From IMG/VR virus record IMGVR_UViG_3300014050_000130, positions 1 to 24,586 of that record: a stretch of DNA of 24,586 nt; one strand, written 5' to 3'. The notes beneath the pieces were generated by a model. The model saw only the letters and a program-made list of their open reading frames with translations, did no database searches and was not told the DNA's origin. Below are positions 1 to 6,318 of the stretch, in pieces; the stretch's first letter is position 1, and each line of letters begins with the position of its first letter. The position numbers and the translations under genes are program-made. Source of the DNA: a virus.

Positions 1-653
1 CGAGTTGCATACAGATTCAAACGATTATCGTGGTTACCTTCTAGCAGTATGATTCTTGCATCGGGAGCAATTGCTCTTTGCTTTGCAAGGAATTCATGTC
101 CATAGTTAATAGCAGCCTGTGTCGTGTTGGCAAATGCTGCTTCTTGAACGTATTTAGAGTGTTCAGGTAGGTCAAGAAAATCTCCAAGATTGATGACCAT
201 ATCAATCCCGTAGGTCTCTTGAACATACGCCATTATCTGAAGAGCAACGTTGATTGCTTGCTCATCGTGGAATGGGTCAAGGTTTCCATCTTCATAACGA
301 CGATAACCAATTTGAGGGTCAGGCAAAATAAATGCACAACGCATTTTGGTATTGGATTTATCGTGTTTAGTTGGAGTCCAGTTTAAAGAAACGTTTACTG
401 GTGTTGCTGGTCTGACGATTTCCCATTGCGGACCTTCGGTCCATGCGGGGTGGATAACGAACTTAAGACCCTCAAGGTCGTGAACAGTTGCATTTCCTTC
501 TTCGTCTTTCGTAACGGTCTGGTAAGTCGATACATTGACCTTAGTGATACGACCAATATCATCCGCATTAAACCCATTTTTTTCAAGTAATTCTCTTATC
601 TTCGAGGATTCTGCAGACTTCTTTAGTTCTTCCCAGTTGTCTTCTAGCGACAC
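1..653 (-). CDS. Calcineurin-like metallophosphoesterase (partial)
   Basis: The reading frame runs off the left edge, so the C-terminus is missing; about 217 residues are visible. Metallophosphoesterase signature motifs appear in order: DPQIG (about residues 112-116), GDFLD (157-161) and GNHDNR (206-211), which bind the two catalytic metals in this superfamily. The first 100 residues form a separate domain with a helical start (SSKIRELLEKNGF) that I do not recognise. I chose the GTG at 653 because an AGGGGG ribosome site lies 7 bases upstream; an ATG at 659 sits only one base after that site. The start overlaps the end of the preceding small gene. In phages such enzymes are annotated as phosphatases or as SbcD-like nucleases; nothing here decides the substrate. 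Family call is strong, function open. Confidence 0.85.
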   Translation of the reverse strand, partial: MSLEDNWEELKKSAESSKIRELLEKNGFNADDIGRITKVNVSTYQTVTKDEEGNATVHDLEGLKFVIHPAWTEGPQWEIVRPATPVNVSLNWTPTKHDKSNTKMRCAFILPDPQIGYRRYEDGNLDPFHDEQAINVALQIMAYVQETYGIDMVINLGDFLDLPEHSKYVQEAAFANTTQAAINYGHEFLAKQRAIAPDARIILLEGNHDNRLNLYAT

Positions 654-913
654 GCACATACCCCCTGACGATGGGTACGCATTGTGTCTTTACACATTGG
701 GACGGTAATAACAGTTGAAAGTTGATTCCATAATTCAACGTGGTTTAAATCGGAATCCAACATAACCTTAATGATTTCTGCTTTATCTTCAGACAAACCG
801 TTGTACCACTTTGCAAATTTGCATTGCTTAGGTTTGACTGGTCGCTCTTCTAGATGAACTAAGAGTTTTTTGAAATCATCAAGCGATGGTTCTGTAGCCA
901 TTTTGGTGTCCAT
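644..913 (-). CDS. Small putative helix-turn-helix protein
   Basis: This 89-residue protein is acidic to neutral and ends in a cysteine pair (CAC near residues 86-88). Residues about 55-83 look like a helix-turn-helix: a helix with HVELWNQLS, a turn, then a helix leading into TMRTHRQG, a pattern like that of small phage HTH proteins ending in an RRHRxGxC-type tail. A GAGGG ribosome site lies 5 bases before the ATG. It overlaps the phosphoesterase gene that follows it, so the two are probably translationally coupled. It could be a DNA-binding regulator or an accessory to the phosphoesterase. The HTH is inferred from pattern only. Confidence 0.6.
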   Translation of the reverse strand: MDTKMATEPSLDDFKKLLVHLEERPVKPKQCKFAKWYNGLSEDKAEIIKVMLDSDLNHVELWNQLSTVITVPMCKDTMRTHRQGVCACR

Positions 914-990
914 ATCTACCCTCTCGTAGCGATTTTGATAAAGAAATCGTACAGAAGGTTGTGCGGAAAAACTAGAGCGACTCGCCCAAA

Positions 991-1227
991 TTAATCTCTC
1001 TTGATTTCTCCATAATTAGGAGAGTTGTCACCCCAGTTATAGAATGAACCAGCAGTCTGCTTAGACAAAGGAGCGGGAGTTCCGTAAGGGTCGCTCTGAT
1101 TTGCCCAAGCAGTACGTGCTTGTGCTGAAGAAAGGTTAGATGAACCAAGAGGGCGTGGGGAAGTTGCCCCTCGGTACGGTTGTACTGCGTTACCAGTTTG
1201 AGATGTCGACAAGTTGCCGTTCATCAC
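991..1227 (-). CDS. Hypothetical low-complexity protein
   Basis: The protein has 78 residues rich in Ser, Gly, Asn, Pro and Ala, with no hydrophobic core, so it is likely disordered. I do not recognise a family. Its start is uncertain: GTG at 1227 and ATG at 1224 are adjacent, and neither has a strong ribosome site, which fits coupling to the preceding gene, whose TAA stop lies two bases upstream. Its composition resembles that of the gene before it (1230-1640), so the two may be related structural or scaffold-like proteins. A 77-base gap follows before the next gene. Confidence 0.5.
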   Translation of the reverse strand: MMNGNLSTSQTGNAVQPYRGATSPRPLGSSNLSSAQARTAWANQSDPYGTPAPLSKQTAGSFYNWGDNSPNYGEIKRD

Positions 1228-1229
1228 AA

Positions 1230-1640
1230 TTACCGCATTGAGTCTGAAGCAGAACCTGAGAAGCCTTGACGTGCTCCCATTGTGCTAGGAACAACACGTG
1301 CATTTGACATTGTTGCACCTGCTGCTGGGTCAATGGTTGGCATCTTTGCAGAGATTGTGTGCTTTGCACCCAAACGCTCTGAAGAACCTGCATCAACCTT
1401 AACTGGTGAGCGACGTGGCTTTGCACCCATCACTGCTGGGTCTGCTGACTGTGTGTTTTTCTTTGGCATCAGTTTACCAACAACTGCACCAACAGATAGC
1501 CGAGCACTGCCCTTGCTAATCATGTCTTGTAAATTGTCTGGTAATGAAACTGAATTCTTTGAACCTGCACCATCCATGTGGCTTGATGCTGCTCCTGCAC
1601 GACGACGCATAGCGTGTCCCATCTTTCTGTAATCTGACAT
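1230..1640 (-). CDS. Hypothetical basic, Ser/Ala/Gly/Met-rich protein
   Basis: This 136-residue protein is rich in Ser, Ala, Gly, Met, Lys and Arg (for example HAMRRRAGAASSHMDG near the N-terminus) and looks largely disordered and basic, which would suit nucleic-acid binding, though that is inference. An AAGGAG site lies 6 bases before the ATG, the best support for this frame. A 116-codon open frame exists on the opposite strand over the same bases, but it lacks gene context. The gene follows the SpoVS-like gene across a short gap that holds a perfect inverted repeat. No family recognised. Confidence 0.6.
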   Translation of the reverse strand: MSDYRKMGHAMRRRAGAASSHMDGAGSKNSVSLPDNLQDMISKGSARLSVGAVVGKLMPKKNTQSADPAVMGAKPRRSPVKVDAGSSERLGAKHTISAKMPTIDPAAGATMSNARVVPSTMGARQGFSGSASDSMR

Positions 1641-1659
1641 TGGAACTCCTTAGTGCCCT

Positions 1660-1680
1660 AAAAGAAGGATACCTTCTTTT
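1660..1680 (-). terminator. Possible weak terminator hairpin after SpoVS-like gene
   Basis: A perfect 9-bp inverted repeat, AAAAGAAGG and CCTTCTTTT, is separated by 3 bases. On the minus strand it reads A-tract, GAAGG stem, loop, CCTTC, then TTTT, the layout of a small intrinsic terminator. The left arm overlaps the TAA stop of the SpoVS-like gene. The GC content of the stem is low and the T-run short, so it may only attenuate, or protect the 3' end of the message. Confidence 0.45.
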
Positions 1681-2038
1681 AACTTGCCTGAATGCTAAAA
1701 ACGATGGCAGAAATTTCTCCATCGCGGGATTCGATTGTGGTAAACCCTGGCTTGCAAGTTAGGTCTAGTCCTCTAGGGGCTACATACCCACGGGCAATTG
1801 CTAGGGCTTTTACTGCTTGGTTTACTGCTCCTGCTCCAACGGCACGCAATTTAACTTGGCGGTCTTGGTAGAGGGCATGGGCAATGGCAGAAGCAACCGA
1901 CTGGGGATTACTTCCAGCACTGACTCTTAGAAATGGTTCGCTTTCAGCGACCACGTTTTCGATTTCAGTCACGATTTTGTGTTCCTTTACTACGGTTTGT
2001 GTGCCCATCCCTGCAGTAAAGGTAAGGTCAAAGACCAT
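1679..2038 (-). CDS. spoVS: SpoVS-like (Alba-superfamily) protein
   Basis: Residues about 36-119 match the stage V sporulation protein S family closely: LRVSAGSNPQSVASAIAHAL, then the family hallmark AVGAGAVNQAVKALAIARG (68-84), YVAPRGLDL, and a C-terminal strand ending in IVFSI. Bacillus SpoVS is about 86 residues; this one carries a 35-residue N-terminal extension without an obvious domain. SpoVS folds like Alba and is thought to bind nucleic acid. In Bacillus it affects septation and coat formation, but here the host is probably a non-sporulating actinobacterium, so a role in phage or host gene regulation is inference. The ribosome site before ATG 2038 is poor; ATG at residue 11 is an alternative start that keeps the whole domain. 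It follows the RuvC-like gene by 5 bases. Confidence 0.85.
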   Translation of the reverse strand: MVFDLTFTAGMGTQTVVKEHKIVTEIENVVAESEPFLRVSAGSNPQSVASAIAHALYQDRQVKLRAVGAGAVNQAVKALAIARGYVAPRGLDLTCKPGFTTIESRDGEISAIVFSIQAS

Positions 2039-2043
2039 ATAAA

Positions 2044-2613
2044 TCAGGCTAAACGTGGCTCATCTCTATATTTTGGGTCAGACATTTGCTTAATTACAGC
2101 CTTTTCTACAGCGTCTATACCCTGACCAGATACTAGACGGGCTAGGGCGTAAGAGTCAGCAGCATTGTCATCGGAGAACTCGACTCCCCATCGCTTGTAC
2201 ATCTGGAGCAGCATCTCTTGTTTCTTGGCATTTCCTTTACCCGCAGCAAACTTCTTTAAGGTCATTGGAGGAACTTGTAACGGATAAAACAGGTGCTCTC
2301 TAAGTATTAACTTAACCGCTCCTGCTAATTCCCCAAGTTTTAATGCTGCTGGACTTTGTAAGACAGAACCTTCCATAGCAACATCAAGTATTTTTCCGTC
2401 ACGTATTTTATATTCGTCTAGTACTTCTCCAATAAAAGCCTGAATATCAACGAGTCGTTCAACGCCAAAATAAGGGGATTTGTAAACCCATGACGTGTAC
2501 TTTTTTAAATCATCGGCTTGCAAAATAGTGATAGCAAATCCAGTCAATGACTGGTCTATACCTACGTAAACTTCTTTAGCAAGTTCTAATCCGTGGTCAA
2601 ACTGTTTTGTCAT
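2044..2613 (-). CDS. RuvC-like Holliday junction resolvase
   Basis: This 189-residue protein has the RNase H fold pattern of RuvC-type resolvases. Acidic catalytic candidates are D20 in VGIDQSLTG, E81 in VAMEG, and D149 with D153 in SDDNAADSYALA. Between them lies the typical LGELAGAVKLIL helix and a basic PMTLKKFAAGKGNAKK segment that should contact the DNA. RuvC-family enzymes cut four-way junctions symmetrically; phages use them to resolve recombination intermediates and branched DNA before packaging. The gene overlaps the dNMP kinase by 17 bases; the start ATG lies inside that gene and has only a weak AAGACAG site, consistent with coupled translation. The nearby RecA and Cas4-like nuclease support a recombination role. 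Confidence 0.88.
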   Translation of the reverse strand: MTKQFDHGLELAKEVYVGIDQSLTGFAITILQADDLKKYTSWVYKSPYFGVERLVDIQAFIGEVLDEYKIRDGKILDVAMEGSVLQSPAALKLGELAGAVKLILREHLFYPLQVPPMTLKKFAAGKGNAKKQEMLLQMYKRWGVEFSDDNAADSYALARLVSGQGIDAVEKAVIKQMSDPKYRDEPRLA

Positions 2614-3121
2614 AGACTGTCTTTACCATGTACTCAAGTTGTTCCAGACTGCCGTCATTCAACAACTTGTGGTCAAACTCGTACCCATCCATTTCCCATT
2701 CAGAAACATGGGAGTTAACTGCTTCTACTCCTGGTCTTTCAACTCTCCATACTTGTCCGCCAAATTCTCGTATAGCAGTTGCTTCGTTTCTAAATCGAAC
2801 ATCTGCAATTACGTAATTGCGGTCTTTTCGCATTTGTCCAAAAGCAGCCATAATCCATACGTTTGGATTAATGTGTTGACGTGCTGCATAACCAAGAGAT
2901 TGAAGAAGTTCTCTAACCTCTGCCTTAGTCTTGGTAATATCCCATCCGTATGTATCAACCATAGACGCTAAATGCTCACCATCAATATGTGGGTTCATGG
3001 CATAAAGAATCTGTCTTATTGGGTCTGCAAACGCTACTCGTTCAAACCCGAAGTCACGGACCAGAACTTCAGCAACCGTGTCTTTACCTGACCTTGCGTA
3101 TCCTGAAAGTCCAATAATCAT
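2597..3121 (-). CDS. Deoxynucleoside monophosphate kinase
   Basis: The 174-residue protein starts straight into a P-loop: MIIGLSGYARSGKDTVA, with the Walker A GYARSGKDT at residues 7-15. The following VAFADPIRQ and LLQSLGYAARQ segments and the VIADVRFRNEA strand are typical of phage dNMP kinases related to T4 gene 1, which phosphorylate dNMPs to dNDPs. Length is that of short phage versions (T4 gp1 is longer, about 240). It would feed the phage polymerase with precursors. The ATG overlaps the stop of the upstream gene as ATGA. A generic AAA-type NTPase is the main alternative. Confidence 0.85.
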   Translation of the reverse strand: MIIGLSGYARSGKDTVAEVLVRDFGFERVAFADPIRQILYAMNPHIDGEHLASMVDTYGWDITKTKAEVRELLQSLGYAARQHINPNVWIMAAFGQMRKDRNYVIADVRFRNEATAIREFGGQVWRVERPGVEAVNSHVSEWEMDGYEFDHKLLNDGSLEQLEYMVKTVYDKTV

Positions 3122-3609
3122 GATGAGAACTTATCCTTTCTAAAAGCACGAATATCAGATGACCTGCGAGTAATTTCACGCGAGACTAATGCGGTGTCAC
3201 GTTCTAAGTTGTAAAACATTGACTCAATCATCTTTCGATAGGCGTATCGTTCATCAACTTCTTCTTGAAGTTTTAATACCTTTGGGTCAATTGAAACTTC
3301 AGCCTTAATTGCAGTAATGCGTTCACCCGTAGTTTTCTGTCCCATACGAGTAACCATTAACTTTGCAGAGGCTATGTCTAAAGAACGTTCGGCTGAACGT
3401 TCATCAACTTGTGCTGCAGAAAGTTGGGTTGCAACATAATTAGACCAGGCAGTTAAAGTGCTAAATAGTTCGCTGAGTTCATCGCTATCTAGGTCAGTTA
3501 ACTCTCTTGGCATGTCAGGAAACTGGTCACGTTTTGGTGCAAAGGAAAACCCTTGCTGTAACAGTGAGTCCACCGCTTTTTGAGATGCTGGTCCTAATTT
3601 AAGTGTCAC
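3118..3609 (-). CDS. Hypothetical helical protein in recombination cluster
   Basis: About 163 residues, strongly helical and rich in Glu, Arg, Lys and Ser; residues 50-150 look like a long coiled coil or helical hairpin. A longer reading from GTG 3630 exists inside the Cas4-like gene, but GTG at 3609 has a GGAG site 6 bases upstream and follows the Cas4-like stop by one base, so I prefer it. I recognise no domain. Position between the Cas4-like exonuclease and the dNMP kinase suggests a partner of the nuclease, such as an annealing or mediator protein, but nothing in the sequence proves it. It contains the repeated ERSAERS. Confidence 0.7.
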   Translation of the reverse strand: MTLKLGPASQKAVDSLLQQGFSFAPKRDQFPDMPRELTDLDSDELSELFSTLTAWSNYVATQLSAAQVDERSAERSLDIASAKLMVTRMGQKTTGERITAIKAEVSIDPKVLKLQEEVDERYAYRKMIESMFYNLERDTALVSREITRRSSDIRAFRKDKFSS

Positions 3610-3610
3610 C

Positions 3611-4450
3611 TTATGCTCCAAACTGTTCACAGGCTTTACAAGTAAGCCCTGGGTTATTACTGCACTCCAATGGAGTTCCTTCTTTTACAGCGTCTACAAC
3701 TTCTTTAGCCTTGTAAAACTTGTCCTCAACTAACTCAAAATCTGCTTTAACAACGAACTCTTTGTAATCTTGGTCAGCCTTAAGTTCATAGATAAATACA
3801 ATCTCGTTAACTTGATTGCCCATCCTCTTCATTAACTCTAGGTAAATCTGACCCTGCATAAGGTGAGTTCTAAATGGACGGCGAATACTTCTCCAGGCTT
3901 TCTGAAGGTCGCCATCTGCTTTAGCAATTAACTCTGGGGCTTCGATTCGAAGGGTTCCTGAACCAATCGACTTAATCTCAATGAGGCAATCTTCTTTAAT
4001 ACCCTTTATCCAACCATCTGCATGCCCTGCTATACGTAACGAATCATCGATTAATGGGACTTCTTTATACTCAAGGAAATAAGAACGGGCTTCGCAGTTT
4101 TTACAAGACTTTGGGGATACCGCATAAAAGGCTTCGGCACAGATGTGGCATAACCATTTTCCATAAAGGTTACCCATTTCTCTAAACCAGTTCTGCCACT
4201 TTGCATGAATAAAGTGACCCTCATCAAAAATTGATTGAAGGCGTAGGTTTGGGGTTTCCTTTTTAACAGAAACGCCAGTTAACGCAAAATACGATGCTCG
4301 TACACACCAATCAGCCTTTGCCATCTCAGATGGATGTAGAACATCTGTTCGACGTTCTTCGGCTGGCTTTAACAGCAGGTGGCGTTCGATGTCCCCGATT
4401 AAACGTGGGTCATTCTTCTTTGCGTCTAGGAAACGCTTTAAATCACTCAT
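3611..4450 (-). CDS. Cas4/RecB-like PD-(D/E)XK exonuclease
   Basis: The 279-residue protein carries the PD-(D/E)XK nuclease core: GHADGW with D145, then LIEIKS with E158 and K160. Cysteines at 49, 263, 271 and 274 have the one-plus-three arrangement of the Fe-S cluster in Cas4 and AddB-type nucleases. Unusually, a second set, C101xxC104 and C116xxC119, lies between the first cluster cysteine and the active site and looks like an inserted zinc ribbon. In phages such nucleases process DNA ends for recombination; there are no Cas1 or Cas2 genes here, so a CRISPR adaptation role is not indicated. The ATG overlaps the stop of whiB. RecA, SSB and resolvases nearby fit an end-resection role. Confidence 0.88.
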   Translation of the reverse strand: MSDLKRFLDAKKNDPRLIGDIERHLLLKPAEERRTDVLHPSEMAKADWCVRASYFALTGVSVKKETPNLRLQSIFDEGHFIHAKWQNWFREMGNLYGKWLCHICAEAFYAVSPKSCKNCEARSYFLEYKEVPLIDDSLRIAGHADGWIKGIKEDCLIEIKSIGSGTLRIEAPELIAKADGDLQKAWRSIRRPFRTHLMQGQIYLELMKRMGNQVNEIVFIYELKADQDYKEFVVKADFELVEDKFYKAKEVVDAVKEGTPLECSNNPGLTCKACEQFGA

Positions 4451-4772
4451 CCCAATCGTCCAATCGCATTATGTAATCCTTTAGTGACATCTTCTTTTTG
4501 TAAGACTTCTTCCACTTTCGAATCAAAGCATTCCGTTCTCTATGAGACAGACCGCCCCAAATTCCGTGTGGCTCTTCTCTTTCTACCGCATCTAGCAAAC
4601 AATTAAGTCTGACTGGACATGGGTTCTTTCCATTCTCTCCAAAGCAGTATGACTTCGCTTCATCAGCGATTACTTTGTAAAGTTCTTTATCTCGTGGTGG
4701 ATAAAAGATGTCGGTGTCGGCAACGCCTTTGCACCTTGCTTTATACCTCCACGACCAAGTTGGTTCATCCAT
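4443..4772 (-). CDS. whiB: WhiB-family Fe-S transcription regulator
   Basis: The 109-residue protein shows the WhiB signature: cysteines at 14, 43, 52 and 58, with CPVRLNCL around the last two, then the GIWGGLSHRER turn that contacts the sigma factor, and a basic C-terminal tail (RKWKKSYKKK) for DNA binding. WhiB-like proteins bind a 4Fe-4S cluster and act with the housekeeping sigma factor; they occur in Actinobacteria and their phages. The cluster spacing is odd: the usual CxxC is stretched to Cx8C by a FGENGKNP segment. ATG 4772 is preferred because an AGGA site lies 7 bases upstream; a TTG at 4778 is too close to it. Phage WhiB proteins can reprogramme host transcription; that role is inferred here. 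Confidence 0.93.
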   Translation of the reverse strand: MDEPTWSWRYKARCKGVADTDIFYPPRDKELYKVIADEAKSYCFGENGKNPCPVRLNCLLDAVEREEPHGIWGGLSHRERNALIRKWKKSYKKKMSLKDYIMRLDDWDE

Positions 4773-4785
4773 TGACAATTCCTGT

Positions 4786-5094
4786 TCATAAGTTCTCTCT
4801 CATTTCTAGGTAATCGTCTTCAAGGAGAATCACGTAATTCTCCCCATCTAGATGGATGCCAAGTACGGGTATTCGGCTATCTAGTATTGCCTCTCTCGTA
4901 ATCTTCTTTAGAACTTCGGATTTAATTGTGACTTGCTTTTTGCCAGTCCACTTGTGTTCAATCAAAAGTTCGTCAGACCTTACATCTCCCTTTCTAGACC
5001 AAAAGGCTCCAGAAGCAGCATTACGAGAACCGCCTATACGTTTTGCTAAACGGTTCTCGTGTTTGCGAGATTCTTTTTGCCCTTCTGATTTCAT
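4786..5094 (-). CDS. Hjc/VRR-like PD-(D/E)XK endonuclease
   Basis: This 102-residue protein matches small phage PD-(D/E)XK nucleases usually annotated as Holliday junction resolvase or RecB-like nuclease. Early basic residues and E13 lead to GGSRNAASGAFWSRKGDV (from residue 21), then LLIEHKWT with D37, E46 and K48 as the metal and catalytic residues, then a helix LKKITREAI and strand VLGIHL. The ATG overlaps the upstream stop (ATGA). It is a second candidate branched-DNA nuclease beside the RuvC-like protein. A 10-bp perfect inverted repeat lies inside its coding region. The nuclease fold is a confident call; the junction substrate is inferred. Confidence 0.78.
   Translation of the reverse strand: MKSEGQKESRKHENRLAKRIGGSRNAASGAFWSRKGDVRSDELLIEHKWTGKKQVTIKSEVLKKITREAILDSRIPVLGIHLDGENYVILLEDDYLEMRENL
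5023..5060. repeat. 10-bp perfect inverted repeat inside endonuclease gene
   Basis: The arms ACGAGAACCG (5023-5032) and CGGTTCTCGT (5051-5060) are perfect reverse complements with an 18-base loop. They encode ENR and GSRN on either side of LAKRIGG, so part of the match is constrained by protein sequence. It could form an mRNA hairpin near the 5' end of the gene or a protein-binding dyad. Confidence 0.6.
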
Positions 5095-5315
5095 TCATCT
5101 TCCAACATGTGTGATTTGTGTTCACCAATCGCCACAATAGTCAGTGCAACTGTTTCTGCCGTAGCCTGTACAGTGACTGACAAATCTTCTGGGTGCATCT
5201 TGTCATGTAGGTTTCTACCTGTTACATACGTGTTTGATTTTTTAACAACATCAGTAAGAATGGTCAGGTATTGGTCCATAGATAGGAACCATTTTGGTTC
5301 ATCACCCAAGGTCAA
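5091..5315 (-). CDS. Hypothetical small protein after recA
   Basis: Up to 74 residues, with a helical middle (VQATAETVALTIVAIGEH) and an acidic end; no family recognised. The start is unclear. The first possible start is TTG 5315; TTG 5309 has a better-placed AGGTGA site 6 bases upstream; ATG 5279 would give MDQYLTILTD and 62 residues. All but the last overlap the end of recA. The stop overlaps the start of the endonuclease gene. The frame is supported by its tight fit between two confident genes, but the protein itself gives no functional clue. Confidence 0.6.
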   Translation of the reverse strand: MTLGDEPKWFLSMDQYLTILTDVVKKSNTYVTGRNLHDKMHPEDLSVTVQATAETVALTIVAIGEHKSHMLEDE

Positions 5316-6318
5316 TCACCTTCTTTCTCAACTCTTCCATAAGGTCAATCTCCTCACGAATGGATGCAATGACCGAATCTGTACCCTGCCATTTGCGGTC
5401 ACCATAGTAGTACCAACCACCCTTACGGTCGATGATGCCACTCAGGACTGACATAGCAGCAATTTCTTTAGCAAAGTCGTACTCGCCTGGTTCACAATCT
5501 CCACCTTTATCAAAGTAGAAATCAAAGTAAGCCACTCGTTGTGGGGGAGCGGTCTTGTTCTTTAGGGTTCTGACCTTGATGGTTTGTCCTACTCGCTTCT
5601 TATCGTTACCAGTTCCCGATTCAATCCATTCATCACGGCGAATTTCAGAACGAGTAAAGAAGGCGTAGTTCTTTCCCTCACCACCTGGGGTGGTACGTGG
5701 GTCACCGTGCATTACGCCAATCTTCATACGGTATTGGTTAATGATTAGCCCTAATACGGCTCTCTCATCTTCAACCAAACTTCTTTTCATGGCTGCACCA
5801 ACAACTCTAAAGAACTTATTGGTTAGAAGTGCTCCTTTACCTACAGTCATTTCGTCCATGTTCTTTTCCATTTCTGGCATTGGAGAAAGTGCTGGCAAAG
5901 AATCAATAACAATTGCATCTACAGATTTTGACTCTGCAAAATCAATAACGGCTTGATAAGCCTCTTCCATAACGTTTGTTTCAATAACAATGACTCGTGA
6001 TGAATCGACTCCACACATTGCTGCGTATTCTGGAACCCATTGCTCTGCAGCAACCCAAACTGTCGTAAAGTCTGGGTTCTTCTTTTGGTTTGCAGCAATG
6101 CACTTTAAGGCAACTGCAGTTTTGCCATGAGAAGATTCGCCAATTAATTCATTCCATTGGTTTCCAGGAAATCCCCCACCTAATACGTAATCTAAAGTGG
6201 TTGAGCCTGAAGTAATTCTAGGGATAAGGTCGCTACGAATATCTGAAGCCTTAACAACAACGTTATCCCCAAACTTTTTATTAAGTTGAGCAAGTACTTT
6301 TAATGCCTCATCATTCAT
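5302..6318 (-). CDS. recA: RecA-like recombinase
   Basis: The 338-residue protein has the RecA core: Walker A GESSHGKT (60-67), a candidate catalytic glutamate in AAEQWVPEY (E92), Walker B VDAIVIDS (133-140), and a DNA-binding L2-like segment NQYRMKIGVMHGDPRTTPGG (194-213) that closely resembles bacterial RecA. The P-loop differs from the usual GPESSGKT, and the length is close to that of bacterial RecA. RecA forms filaments on single-stranded DNA and drives strand exchange; it would act with the phage SSB, the Cas4-like nuclease and the resolvases. The ATG overlaps the previous stop by one base, with an AGGA site about 10 bases upstream. No LexA-type box was found next to it. Confidence 0.93.
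   Translation of the reverse strand: MNDEALKVLAQLNKKFGDNVVVKASDIRSDLIPRITSGSTTLDYVLGGGFPGNQWNELIGESSHGKTAVALKCIAANQKKNPDFTTVWVAAEQWVPEYAAMCGVDSSRVIVIETNVMEEAYQAVIDFAESKSVDAIVIDSLPALSPMPEMEKNMDEMTVGKGALLTNKFFRVVGAAMKRSLVEDERAVLGLIINQYRMKIGVMHGDPRTTPGGEGKNYAFFTRSEIRRDEWIESGTGNDKKRVGQTIKVRTLKNKTAPPQRVAYFDFYFDKGGDCEPGEYDFAKEIAAMSVLSGIIDRKGGWYYYGDRKWQGTDSVIASIREEIDLMEELRKKVIDLG

Noticed and set aside
430-442. Short hairpin GGACC-TTC-GGTCC
   Set aside because: A 5-bp stem inside the phosphoesterase coding region is expected by chance.
914-990. Gap with a short GCGA/TCGC dyad followed by a T-run on the minus strand
   Set aside because: The loop would be one base, so a stable terminator hairpin is not possible; I see only the ribosome site of the next gene.
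1282-1632. 116-codon open frame on the plus strand
   Set aside because: It lies opposite a minus-strand gene with an AAGGAG site, and no other gene in the window is on the plus strand.
3383-3402. Two copies of the palindrome GAACGTTC, 12 bp apart
   Set aside because: They arise from the repeated ERSxERS coding sequence, and do not match the GAACN4GTTC form of a LexA box.
3611-4450. Cas4-like gene as evidence of a CRISPR system
   Set aside because: No Cas1, Cas2, effector or repeat-spacer array is visible; Cas4-like nucleases are common in phage recombination modules.
5107-5451. 114-codon open frame on the plus strand
   Set aside because: It covers the end of recA and the next gene in antisense; the protein has no recognisable features.
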